Of a stretch of 64,000 nt of DNA, positions 1 through 10,899 are shown in pieces. The position numbers and the translations under genes are program-made. The first letter of the stretch is position 1. Every line of letters starts with the position of its first letter. Origin of the DNA: Cordia subcordata. Its lineage: Eukaryota; Streptophyta; Magnoliopsida; Boraginales; Cordiaceae. The notes under the pieces are model-generated. The model did no database searches. It worked only from the letters and a program-made list of their open reading frames with translations, and was not told the origin of the DNA. The DNA lies in assembly GCA_028554755.1 (NCBI GenBank), contig JAPTOF010000020.1:3539001-3603000 (forward strand), given 5' to 3'.

Positions 1-552
1 TAAAAATTTTTTTAAGTCAATTCAAATAGACTTTAAATGAAAAAAAAAAGAAGAAAATCATTGATTTAGAGATGCAAACAAATCGGCGAGCTGGACCACG
101 AGTATTTATTGACACAGAACTGTCTTAATGGCAGCACGAGAGTTTGGGGACACGACTTCTCCCGCACTCAATGTAGTAACTATTACCGGCAAATACCAGT
201 TTTATTCCCTGTCTTCCCTGCCCTCTTTTCGGTAAACTGTCGGTCAATTTGTTTATTAAAATCCAATCAACTGCTCGACTTTCAAATTGACCTTGAGTCA
301 ACTTCTCCAATAATCTCTCAGAAAAAAAAATGAAAATACCACCTTGAACATGGAAAATAATATAATTTAATATTATATATATTAATTTAATATTATAATA
401 TATATATATCTTTTTTTATTCAAGAAAAAGTTAAAGGCTGATCAACGTATAATACTTTCTGAGAATTAATTTTCAAATGTCATATTGAGAATTAATTTTA
501 AAAGTTTCTTTTATTCAAAAATATGAAATATACGGCCCCAATCACTAGAGTT

Positions 553-751
553 AGGGCTTGTTTGCATTAGTTTTTTGAAAAAAAAATATTTTTTTTCAAA
601 ATTATATTCAATTTGTAATAATTATTTGACTTTATTTTAAAAAAATAAAACTTTAAAAAACTTAATATATTTTTTTCATAAATTAAAAAATTTCAATATT
701 AAAAAAATTTATTAAAAGAGCGCTTAAAAAAAATCCAGACTAAACAGCGCT
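553..751. repeat. AT-rich MITE-like inverted-repeat element (family A)
   Basis: The left end reads AGGGCTTGTTTGCATTAG and the right end AAATCCAGACTAAACAGCGC, which are imperfect reverse complements around an A/T-rich, T-run/A-run core. Similar structures occur near 2166, 3304, 4710, 36075, 38935 and 47852. It has no coding capacity. The superfamily is not assigned because no clear target-site duplication was seen. Confidence 0.45.
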
Positions 752-1184
752 GACGATCAAAGTGACAAAGGAAGAAAAGGACAATATGGACAGCTTGTTC
801 CGCAATTGCTCAGAAGTCTTATGTCGGGGCCCTTAACTTTCATCTAACTTTTGTATAATGTAAAACGCAATACTTTTAGCTAATGAAATTCTCAATTATT
901 TAATTATAAAAAAAAAGATATAGTTATAAATAAATGCATGTGAAAATAAAGAGAAAGTAAGCGAATGTGAAATCATGCCATGCTAATATTTTCCAATTTT
1001 GTATGAGCATGCTTTGTAGATTAATGAACAAGTGATTAGATTTGAATTCCTAATAGTTCCACAGTGAAACCTTATTATAATTTAGCTATTGAGAGCACGT
1101 TTGGCTTAGTATTTTGGAATTCTAAGCACACATATAAAGTCAAAACATGCTGTTAGTAAATTAAGTTTGCGTTTAGTTTAAGTT

Positions 1185-1482
1185 AGAGTTACTACCTTAT
1201 TTAAAAGTTTAAATTTATAGAAAAGATATTAGGAAGATATTAGTTTATTTATTTATTATAATTAACACACCCTCTCATGTGTTTTTTTTTTTTAAATTTG
1301 TATATGTACAATTTAATATTTTTGTTTAAAATTTGCATGTAGGCAATTTAATACTTTTAAATGGATGACAGTGTAGAACAAACTTAAGACCGTTTGATTT
1401 GTAGGCTTTTATATTACCACCTCATCTAAAATTTTAAAGTTTGTAGAGAGAATATTGATTTATTTCTTTATTATGCTTAACA
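1185..1482 (-). mobile_element. TRIM (miniature LTR retrotransposon), decayed
   Basis: Read on the minus strand, two related direct repeats (LTR-like, about 1410-1482 and 1185-1267) flank a ~140-bp internal segment. Both begin TGTTAA, continue with an ATAAATAAATnAA-like stretch, and share a segment related to TTTTAGATGAGGTGGT. The internal segment contains ATTAAATTGCCTACATGC and ends in a purine-rich GAGAGGGTG just before the second repeat. The same layout and wording recur at 59260-59446, where a primer-binding site and polypurine tract are well preserved. Here the primer-binding site has decayed. There is no coding capacity, as expected for TRIMs. Confidence 0.6.
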
Positions 1483-1892
1483 GCTTACTTACTTTCTATT
1501 TTCATTTTATAGGAAATGAAATTGTAATAAAGAAAAAAAGTGATTTATCCTTTTTCCGTTATAAAAAAATCAAAATTTATTTTCTAAAAGATCAAAAACA
1601 TACAAAAGTTATTTTTACTCACTAGTGTTTCTCCACACATACATACAGTTTTTATACTCACCACATAATTTTTTCTCACACAAACACAGGATATTCAAGC
1701 ACGTGTAACACGCAAAATTGTCACACGAACAGAAATGTTCACACATACACCACACACAAATTTCATACACGCACAAATCACAATCGTCACAACACATATA
1801 AAGCCAAAATACACGTGAATACATGCACAAATAAAATCTTCCAATTTTCATTTACTAAAAAAAAATCACTTTTGTGAGCAAAATGCACTTTT

Positions 1893-2007
1893 AGGGCATT
1901 TGGCTTTGCTTCCTTATGAACTTATAATTATCTAAAAAAAGTACCTTTTAATATATTTTTTATTAATTATTATTTATAAGCTGCAAATAAACACTGCCAA
2001 ACACCCT
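1893..2007. repeat. MITE-like element (family B, TTTGGC termini)
   Basis: A ~115-bp sequence with imperfect terminal inverted repeats: AGGGCATTTGGC on the left against AGGGTGTTTGGC read from the right end. The core is short and A/T-rich. Elements with the same kind of termini lie at 30808-31137, 46732-46848 and 50049-50164. It is noncoding. Confidence 0.5.
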
Positions 2008-2165
2008 TTTTATGAATTTTATAGAACTAAAACCAATACTTGTTTTTTAAAAGATACAAATATGGTAGGAAATATTCTTAACATTTGCCAAATGTGAATT
2101 TTACCTTACATAATTCTCAAAAATGAAAATTTTCTAAATATAATTTTGAGCATGACAAAAATGTT

Positions 2166-2365
2166 TTGGGTGTTTGAATTGACTTTTCTCGAGAGCATTT
2201 TTTAACTTTTGAAAAAAGTTTTCTTTTTTTAAAAGCTAAAAAAATTCTAACTTATAGAAAAAAGTATTAATGTTTTTTAAAAATCTAATTTACACATTTG
2301 TTGAAAAAAATATATTCTTTTCCAAAGAAAAAATTTTTCTTAAAGAAAATCAATCCAGACAGCGG
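2166..2365. repeat. AT-rich MITE-like element (family A)
   Basis: The left end GGGTGTTTGAATTGACTTTT pairs imperfectly with the right end AAAATCAATCCAGACAGC. Between them are T- and A-runs typical of the family. It lies about 700 bp upstream of the response-regulator start codon, so it is part of that gene's upstream region. Confidence 0.4.
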
Positions 2366-2637
2366 CTTTGACTTTTCACTCATCTCCCCTGTTGAGGTAA
2401 TGACTAGCACAAAGCAAACGGGAAAAGTTAAACTGCAGCCAAAATATCACGAGAAAATGGAAGAACTCGCGTGGATATGGGGAAGACGACCAAATCAGAC
2501 CAGAGTGGATATAAGAATCTCGGCTAATATAGCTTTTCTGTAACTATATAAAAAAGTAGATTTCACCAGATTTCTTTTTTGAAGTCTAGTCTTCCATTTA
2601 CAACTTGTTCGTATCCCACATGACCTATGCACTACAC

Positions 2638-2737
2638 ACACTTTGACACACACACACACATATATATATATGTATATATAGATATGTGGAGAGAGAAAGA
2701 CAAAGACGTGTATCTTGTATGCACTTCACACACTTTG

Positions 2738-2769
<32 letters not shown>

Positions 2770-2820
2770 GAATATATATATAGATATGTGGAGAGAGAAA
2801 GAGAAAGACGTGTATCTTGT
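2638..2820. repeat. Tandemly duplicated compound microsatellite (CA)n(TA)n unit
   Basis: Two consecutive ~90-100-bp units each contain CACTTTGACAC, a CA run, a TA run, TAGATATGTGGAGAGAG and GACGTGTATCTTGT. The copies start near 2638 and 2731. The second is about 10 bp longer because its dinucleotide runs are longer. It lies ~220 bp upstream of the response-regulator start codon. Confidence 0.85.
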
Positions 2821-2885
2821 TTTTAAGATTTGATGCAGACACATTTGAGATTATCTTACAACTCATTTTTGCTTATGTTTCTTTT

Positions 2886-2895
2886 GTATATATAG
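2886..2895 (+). promoter_or_regulatory. Candidate TATA box of the response-regulator gene
   Basis: The string TATATATAGATA begins about 155 bp upstream of the start codon at 3041, a usual distance for a plant TATA box with a ~100-nt 5' leader. An alternative TATATAAAA lies at 2544-2552. This is position and motif evidence only. Confidence 0.3.
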
Positions 2896-3040
2896 ATACA
2901 CCATGTTCGTTATCAAGTTCTAAATGAGCTAAACTCAATTCAAAAAACAGACTTCAAATTCTTTCCATTTTTTCATTTTCTTGAAGAAATATTTTCTGGG
3001 GTTGGTTTTTCTGGTGAATTTGGTAGCTCCGGGAGTGATT

Positions 3041-3465
3041 ATGGCGCGTAACGGAGGCTGTTTCCGTCGGAGAAGGGCGGAGAGCTTGGATGGTTTCGAT
3101 GACTTCTCGCCGTTGCCGGTGGTGGACGCCGGCGAGCATCATCATGAAGAAGAAGAAGTGCATGTGCTGGCCGTTGATGATAGTCTTGTTGATCGGAAGG
3201 TTATTGAACGCTTGCTCAAAATCACTTCTTGTAAAGGTAAACAAAATTTGCTTACAAAATTATCCTTCTGATCTTTTTGGCCTTTCAAAATTGAAGATAG
3301 ATAGAGGGCCTGCTTGAATTGTCTTAAGGAAAAAAATATATATATTTTTCTTAAAAACAAAATACATTTCTTTTGTAATAATTATTTGTCCTAACCTCTA
3401 AAAAGTTGAAACACTAAAAAAAAAAAAAACTCAAATCCAGCTCTTTTCATAACTCAGAACTTCTC

Positions 3466-3514
<49 letters not shown>

Positions 3515-4880
3515 CAAAAAGTTGTTAAAGAAAACACTTTTGAAAAAAAAAAATCCAAACGAGCCCAGAGTACAGTCGCATTTGTTTGATTTGGTTTTTT
3601 TTCCCCCTTATTGTGTATGGAAATTGTTTATTTATGTTGGGATTAATAGTAATTTTGTGCTGGAAATGTTCCAGTGACAGCAGTGGATAGTGGAAGAAGG
3701 GCACTGCAATTTCTGGGGTTGGACGAGGAGGAGAGCTCTGTGGGTTTAGATGTAAGTGGAGTCTATTACTTTATTCAATCATCATAAAAAGATTAAATTT
3801 TTAATATTTCTTTTAGATTTTTTATTATGAATTATTTAGCGTTAATTTGCTAATGTTTTTTAGATTTATATTATTTGTTAGGGGTTGAAGGTGGATCTGA
3901 TAATTACGGATTATTGCATGCCCGGAATGACCGGTTATGATTTGCTCAAGAAAATCAAGGTAATTATATATGCTCTTTTTGGTTTCTCTCCCTTTCCCTG
4001 TCTTCTTTTCCTTTTCTTTGTTTTGGGTTTTTTTTTAAAATTAATTTCTAAGATTATGCTGTAGTTTTGCGAAATTGAGAAGTGAATTCATAATTTATGG
4101 AATTTTACACAAATTGTTGATAGGAAAATGATGTAGAGCCAAATTTGAGAAGTAGAAATTTGTGCAGAAAGGTGATTATTGACCCAAGTATTTTGGTTTT
4201 ATTAGGCAATTATTTTGCCTGTCTTGATCTAAATCGTTTTTGACAGTTCAATTTAATGCGAGTACTTGCTTATTTAGAGAAAAGGAAAAAGAAATGGACT
4301 AAATCTTTGTTTCTAAATTTGTTAACTGGTCAGGGTTCATCCACTTTTCGAGAGATACCGGTCGTGATTATGTCATCGGAAAATGTTTTGGCACGGATAG
4401 ACAGGTATTTTTCCTGCTGCTTTTTGGCTTCAATTAGATGCATCCTAATATTGATTTCTCATCTCGTTATTAATTTTGTGAGACTTTTGGCATAATCTAA
4501 AGCAGATTAATCAAATATCGTTTTCTAAGTTCAATTATGTGTTTGAGTTGAATTGAATTAGTATTAGCATCGTAATTTCTCTTTACTGGGGGTGGTCTAA
4601 AATAAAGAAAGGAGATAAAAATTGCTAGAACATGTTCAACATAAGTTGAAGCAGCAGCTCTCTTCAGGAAGATGGGGATGGCTCCATGGCTGCAACTCCT
4701 AAAGTTGTGGGAGATTTTTTTATAGTTTTAAAAGCCTTTTTTCCTTTTAACTTCTGAAAAAGATATCTTTTTGAGAATGTTGAAATTTTTGGCTTCAATA
4801 AAAAAACTGAATTTGAGCTTCTTTGGAAGTTTCAATTTTTTTCGAAAGCCAATGCAAATATTTTTTACAAAAAAAGAGAG

Positions 4881-4916
<36 letters not shown>

Positions 4917-6092
4917 TTGAAAAGTATTTTTTTTCATGAAAAAAAAACAATCCAACCGGCCCTTGGGCTTTTCTTTAGATTCGGGTTTGAAAGTTCCTTC
5001 TGCGGAAAATAGCATCAGTACAGTTTTTCTTCCATAGTCAAAGGAAACTATAAGAAAAATGAAGACTAGAAAGAAGGAGATGAGAAGTCCTTTTGACAAC
5101 TGAAGGTTCAAGGTTATACATCGATTAATTTAAGAAAAGAATCCTCATCGGATCTTTAGATACATGCTTTCTAGATTGCTTTTGGTTTTTTATTAACCAT
5201 TTGGCATAAAATAGTTGCACTTGGCTGTTTGAGAAGCTTTGATTAGTTTTAGGTGTTTTTCAACTGTCTTTCTTTTGATAATCATAAAAGAATCAACAAC
5301 AACAAACTTTACATTAAGCATTCTGAAATATTAAGCCCGTGGACATATTAAACTAGGAAGAAATATTGATTATGTATGATATATTATTATGTGATGGCCA
5401 CCTTGTTGGTAAAGTTCTAAAGACAGAAGCTTTCTATTGTGTGATTACTGTATATGGTGCTTTTAGCATATTGTTGTACAATTGTAGTTTTAGGAACAGA
5501 GAGACCATCGGAATAAATCATCATGATGCGATGTTATGTTGTAGACTTTCGCCTCACAAACTCCTTGTTCCAACACTCGGCCCCTTTGCTAGTCAAATGG
5601 TTTAACAGAAAACTGAAACCCCAGCCCTTCCTCGCCCCCACCCCAACAGGCGCGGTCGTTTTTCGTCCTTGCAATTCCATATCTGTCTGCCTTCTCGGCG
5701 AATATAGTACATTTTCTGAGTAGTTGTTGTTGGATGACAGATGCTTGGAAGAAGGCGCTGAAGATTTTATAGTTAAGCCTGTAAAATTGTCGGACGTGAA
5801 ACGATTGAAGAATTATATGTTTGGTGAGGATCGAGCTGGGAGACAAGAAAGGGGATTAAACAAGAGAAAATTACAAGAGACTTCCGGTGTTTTCTCATCA
5901 GCATCACCATCTCCATCTCCATCACAATCATCAGATTTCTCATCAACTTCATCGCCTCCTTCCATTTCATTGCCGCCGTCACCAAGAATGACCTTGTCGT
6001 CGGTGTCATCGGGACATTCATCAACGGCACCTTGTTCACCCTCTTCCATAGATTCTCCAACAAGGCTGCTTAAAGTGAGCAACTTTGGTTGA
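3041..6092 (+). CDS. Type-A two-component response regulator (ARR3/ARR4-like)
   Basis: A cytokinin-signalling receiver protein that takes phosphate from histidine phosphotransfer proteins and damps the pathway. Five exons: 3041-3236, 3675-3751, 3882-3959, 4334-4404, 5741-6092, all GT-AG and frame-consistent, giving 257 aa. The receiver domain covers about residues 40-165. It has the acidic pair in AVDDS (D46-D47), the phospho-acceptor aspartate in [13 protein letters not shown] (D101), the SS of VVIMSSEN (131-132) and the conserved lysine in VKPVK (K153). After it comes a short basic stretch (NKRK) and a long Ser/Pro-rich tail. There is no DNA-binding GARP/Myb domain, which is why it is called type A rather than type B. 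The tail and the [15 protein letters not shown] segment resemble ARR3/ARR4 more than ARR8/9. The start at 3041 follows from the conserved N-terminus; an in-frame upstream ATG at 2981 would add a hydrophobic stretch not expected in the family. Introns 1 and 4 contain MITE-like inserts. Confidence 0.93.
3304..3567. repeat. Family A MITE-like element in response-regulator intron 1
   Basis: The left end GAGGGCCTGCTTGAATTGTC and right end AAAATCCAAACGAGCCC are imperfect inverted repeats. The interior contains an (AT)n microsatellite at about 3482-3512. It lies wholly inside intron 1 (3237-3674) and makes up more than half of it. Confidence 0.5.
4710..4966. repeat. Probable family A element in response-regulator intron 4
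   Basis: The right end CAATCCAACCGGCCCTT matches the family, and the interior has a TA microsatellite (about 4881-4916) with A/T runs. The left end is poorly preserved, so the boundary is approximate. It sits in the 1.3-kb intron 4 (4405-5740). Confidence 0.35.
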
Positions 6093-6791
6093 TATCAGTG
6101 TAAGATTAGGAGCTTCCTGATCTCTTTGTTGCAATACCACAAGCCAATTTTGCCCAATGCTTGTATGGTTTTTCGTTGGCTTGTGTCTCCCCTGCTTTGA
6201 CTAATCGTTTCTTATTCAATCACACGACGAACTAAGCATCCCCATACTTGTTAAACTTCATTAACCTCAGTTTATATAAATTGGATCATTTTGGTTATCA
6301 CCACTTTCTATTTCTTACCTTAGGATTGAAAATATGACTTGGGGATTAGAATTTATTTTATGACAAAAGCAAATCTAGCTAACAAAGTGCGATTACTGAA
6401 ACAACCGGCGGAGCCTAGCCATTAATTGGCAAATCTTGTGTGCAGCGACGTACTTTATACTAAGAACTAGAGAAGTTTAGGATATTCAATTTAGGATGGA
6501 GATTATAATCGAACCCTAGTTATAAGTTACAATCGACTTCAGTTTTCATTGACGGATTGGCAAGGTTTTTATTACGAAATATAACTGTTGGGAATTCTTT
6601 CACCAGATTAGTTGGACATTGTAGGTTCAAGATTTCCATTGATTTGATGCGAGATATGGTTTTTATTTTATGTCAATTCTTGTCCGCTAAAAGGAATATT
6701 GGATTCGGATTTGAACTAGACAAGATTGATGTGCTCCCTTTGATGAGTGTTGGGGTTGTGTGGGGGAACCTAAAATTCAGCGGAGTTTTTT
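6093..6791. other. 3' flank of response regulator and spacer
   Basis: No gene is seen. The first few hundred bases after the stop codon probably include the 3' UTR. The short open frames here have no recognisable protein features. Confidence 0.5.
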
Positions 6792-7292
6792 AAAATAACA
6801 CAATTTAAATAATTAATTTTAAAAATAATCTTGTTTTTTGTTGGGTTTCAAAACTAGTAATTTTGATTTTTTAATAAACGAAATTGGGTATTCAAAAAAC
6901 GAAAACGTTCAAAATACACAATATAACGTAACGGACGATATTTCGGCTGGCTATTTAAAAGCCGAAAAATCTGATGCAAAGGCACAATTTTTTATTTGTC
7001 TCGATTTTCGCACTTTCGGTTATTGAATAGCCGATTTCGGCTATTGAATTGTCGAAATTAACTTTTCAAAACCAGGAATCTGCCAGGGGATTATGTGATG
7101 GACAATTTTTTGGCTATTCAATAGCCGAAAATAGATTCGGCTATTCAAAAGCCGAAAATTGGTGGAATTTATTTTGCACGTTTTTTGTTTTAGAATACCT
7201 ATTTTCGTTTATTGAATAATCGAAAATGTTATTTTTGAAACCTAGATAAAAATAATGTTATTTTTTAAATTAATTATTTAAATTGTGTTATT
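6792..7292. mobile_element. Noncoding TIR element carrying repeated CGGCTATTnAATAGCCG palindromes
   Basis: The ends are long inverted repeats. AAATAACACAATTTAAAT at the left (from 6793) is matched by ATTTAAATTGTGTTATTT at the right (to 7292). The pairing continues with mismatches for about 60 bp, through GGGTTTCAAAAC on the left and GAAACCTAG on the right. Inside are at least five short palindromic cassettes of the form TTCGGCTATTCAATAGCCG, at about 6940-6969, 7014-7034, 7035-7058, 7106-7132 and 7135-7159, with a degenerate one at 7202-7227. There is no credible coding capacity. No clear target-site duplication was found, so the superfamily is undetermined. Confidence 0.6.
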
Positions 7293-10200
7293 TGTAAAAA
7301 AAATCAAATTCAGCTCTAGTGTCTGGCCAGATGTGGCCATTGGAGTGGTGAGATACCAAATCATGCTCTGCTGTCAAAACCCAACACATTAGACAACTCA
7401 AGCATCTTTTTGTTGAGCTTCTTTGGTAACATCATTAACTATGCCACGATCCCAAGATTTGGATGGATTTAGTTTGTTAAGATTATTATTATTATTGTCA
7501 TCACTATCTTGGGAGCTACAAAGAAAGATATGAATGGGTTGATTACTTGTGAATGTGGCAAAGTCATGTTAAGTTGGAATTTGCTTTTTCTATCTCAAAT
7601 ATCATTGATATTATGAAATTCATAATATTGGGTGGATTATATTTGGATAATAATTCATTGCGATAAGGACTTGAATTTAAAATTTTGCTTTTCCATCGCA
7701 ATTATCATTTGATCCTTCAGTTATATGAAATGTGTGTTGAGCCGTCTAATTGTCCTGCATCTTATTGAGTGAATTATTGTAGTTTTGCCTAACTACTATT
7801 CTTCATTAGGAAAAATATTTAATTATTCTACTATTCTTCATTAGAGAAAAATTAAACGTTATGAAGGTCACTCTAACTAAATTGTGTGAAAAATGTTTTC
7901 CACGAAACAAATAGAGCCTTAAAGGCATGTCGTGGGGCTCTGGCACCCTTCCATCAGCATAATTTAGTTGGTTGTTCTTAAGAGTTAAGAGTGACCTTCG
8001 TAATCAAAATACAAAACGAAGAGGGGAAGAAGAAGGGGGATGCCAATTTCTTTCCATGAGTTTTAATTTAATTCTCAAACTCTCCCATGTGATTTTTAGT
8101 TTTATTCATATTCTCTCGTTACATAAAATTTTACCAGACCATTTTCTGAAACAAAAAATTAATATTAAAAAATTCACTAAAATATTCAGCGAAAAAGTTT
8201 ATAACAATAGGAAATTACGAAAGTTTTAATTTCGAAGTACGAAGAACAATATAAAAGCACTTATTGTACAAAATTGGCGTTACCTAGGAGATTAGAGAAA
8301 AATTAGATTCATTAGAATTTATCTTTTTTAAATTGAATTTGTTATAATATATACTAGTCTCAAATAAAAATATCTCAAGATTTAATACCGCCTTGTAAGA
8401 TTTTGGACTATTCCTTATATTGATCAATTAGCTTTTGTAATGAAATTTCGATAATTTTTAATATGATATCAGAGTTGGACTTTTGGTCTAGTTCTTTGCG
8501 CATTTGCCCATACGTGACCAATCCAATTCTTGTTCATTATACAATCCGTTGAGGTGATAGTCAATCCTTATAAACAGCCAATCAAAGCTACATCTATTTC
8601 AGTTCATACATCCATCCAAGTTTGACCAATTAATTTATGTGATAGAACTTAAGGAATTCTTAACAGAATCCAATATTTTTCCCAAATCCAATGCGGAATT
8701 TTTTTTTTTTAACAAGTTCAGCTTTTGAAATTATTTCTCAAGTTTGATGTCACAAGTAAAAAAAGTAAAGTTAAAACCCTACAGAGGAGTTAAAGATTTA
8801 AGATAAACTTCATGGGAAAAAATGACATTTTTTCCCTATCACTCTCAACCAAAAAAAAAAAAAAAAAGAAATCATGTTAAATGTAGTGGGACTATTAATC
8901 GATTCCTGAAAACAAACATTCCACTGATAGCTGAACCTCTACGTGGCTTTATTGCTTTTCCCAGTCTTGAACCTTCTTATTGTCATCACCTAACTGTACA
9001 GACTCCATAACTAACTATAATGGACTTTCATCGCAAGCTTCAAAACGGTGACCAAGAAACCAACAAGTTTACGGCTTTTGCCAAAACTTGGCCTACTTAT
9101 GCCAAACGCTTTTTGCATTTGGTTTGTCCCACAAACTTCATAAGTCGAAGTCTAGCTCAACTCTGAGGGAAGAAAGAAAAACAAGACAAGAAAAAGGAAA
9201 ACACTTGTCTCCTTTTAGGCAGGAAAACTGAAGAATTGGGTTAATTTCTCGATACCTCAAGTTTCAATCAGTTTTTAACGTTATGAAAGAAATCAATAAT
9301 ATTGTCTTAATGAAATGAAAAATTAATCATGATAAGCGGTCAAAGCTTCGAGTGTTTGGCAATCTTGTGTCCTCCTAAATTACTAAATTTGCCGTAGAAA
9401 AGCCATTGTTTTTGTGGTGAAAATGAAGCTTAGTGGCACAAACGATTAATTGTTTATATGGTCAAGTTGGAGTCACAAGGGCATATTTTGTCTCGTATTT
9501 CTTGGTTTTAGTTCATCCACCGACATGGGAATATGACTTTTCTAACTTGTCATTAATATGGAGGCTTTAGTGGGGAGGCCACCAAATTGAGAGGCACAAT
9601 GCGTGGTTTTCTAAGAAAGCTGTCTTGTGCTCGATATTTAGCCAACCTTTAAAGTCTTTCCTGTTGGAAATTGTGTTTTTCAGGAAGAGAAGTCTTCAAA
9701 ATCACCCAAAATCAAATGGTAATTTCTGAAAAGATAAAATTGTAAAATGAATTGAGTCCTGCAATTTATTTAAAATGCGTCCAATCTTTTTATATTTTAA
9801 AAGCACTCTTTTATAATACTATTTTACTCTCTGAAACAAAACATTGTGCTCCCTTAAAAAAGGAGACTTCTTTTTCGGTACATTTCAGGCAAACACAAGG
9901 AGAATGTGATATCTAAGATATTTTATACTTTTACCCTTACTGAAAATCATACAAGATCATTAGGTGTAACATTAGAGTTGGTCTTTCTTCCCACATGTAA
10001 GCTGTGATTAATTCATCTTATCATTGATTTAATTCAATTCATGTTGCCACTTTCAAACACAAGCATGCACATGCAAACATTCCATCCCTGAACTACAACA
10101 ATTTCAATCGTCCTATCATCGAGTCTGACTTTCTTCAAATTGTCAAAGGCTTTCACTCAGTGTTATTTCTAGCTGAACAACTCCATCTATTTCTGTTAAG

Positions 10201-10386
10201 GAAGACTAAATCAGTTGTGGAGAAAGACTATGCCAATGTTTGTTCCTCTTTTTCGGCTTATTTGAAATGTAAATTCTGTTTGCAAACACCTCAACTAAAG
10301 GCTTGATTTCTGCCTTCTCGAATGTGTAACTCTATAAATATGTGTATATTCCGAAATGTTTTACTCAAGTCGATTTATTGTCTATA
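7293..10386. other. AT-rich spacer, no gene recognised
   Basis: There is no exon-like or conserved coding segment. A possible decayed LTR/TRIM end with a primer-binding-site-like TGATATCAGAGTTGGA lies at about 8380-8480. The remainder is A/T-rich unique-looking sequence with small homopolymer runs. Confidence 0.4.
8380..8480 (+). mobile_element. Possible LTR/TRIM end fragment
   Basis: A ~80-bp segment with an LTR-end look is followed at about 8464 by TGATATCAGAGTTGG. That differs slightly from the initiator-Met-tRNA primer-binding site TGGTATCAGAGC used by the Copia element at 59067. No paired LTR or internal region was found. Confidence 0.25.
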
Positions 10387-10899
10387 TGGTATCAGTAGTC
10401 TCAAAACCTTCACAAGCCTTAATCCTTTGTCCTCATTTTTGCTAATTGTGCCCCCGTAGTTAGATCCTTCACAATAAAAGAAGAAGGTGTCAAGGATCTC
10501 TCCGCAGGAGCACAATTAACAAAAATGAGATAGAAGGAATCCACGCATATGGATAGAGAAATTAAAACTCAAATCCCACTCCCATTTTTGCTTGTTTTGG
10601 AGTTCGATGATCTAGTCACAAATGGCATAATAGGCTTGGCATTCAACATCTCGTATCTCCTCCTCACATTTCCCAGCAATGTTGCCAGTGCAGAACGTCG
10701 CCATAGTCACGTCATAGAAATAGCACTAACCCTTCTACATCATGAATGCGTTCCTTTTTCTTTTTGGTTATTTGTATTTCAAACAAAAACTTATTTAATT
10801 AATAGACTAACGATACCAACTAATCTCCTCAATTATTTTAAGGTTCGCAGTTTTTTGGATGCTTGTGCTATCCTTGGCTTAGTCTTTCTCAATATCTGA
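10387..10899 (+). pseudogene. Copia retrotransposon relic: PBS-like site and integrase fragment
   Basis: TGGTATCAGTAG at 10387-10398 looks like a primer-binding site following an LTR end. About 300 bp downstream an open stretch (10549-10899) contains RRHSHVIEIALTLLHH, VPFSFW and TYLINRL (about 10690-10840). These resemble the segment just after the catalytic Glu of Copia integrases, where the family has a (R)H-(V/I)-E-x-x-L-x-LL motif followed by FW and YLINR. The rest of gag-pol is missing, so this is an internally deleted relic. Its wording differs from the two larger Copia elements in this window, so it is a different family. Confidence 0.55.

Noticed and set aside
1615..1851. Cysteine-rich 78-aa open frame on the minus strand
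   Set aside because: The cysteines come from an ACA/CAC-rich low-complexity stretch. There is no signal peptide with a regular cysteine spacing, and no flanking gene signals.
2298..2543. 81-aa open frame upstream of the response regulator
   Set aside because: It overlaps the end of a MITE-like repeat, is lysine/phenylalanine-rich from A/T bias, and has no recognisable domain.
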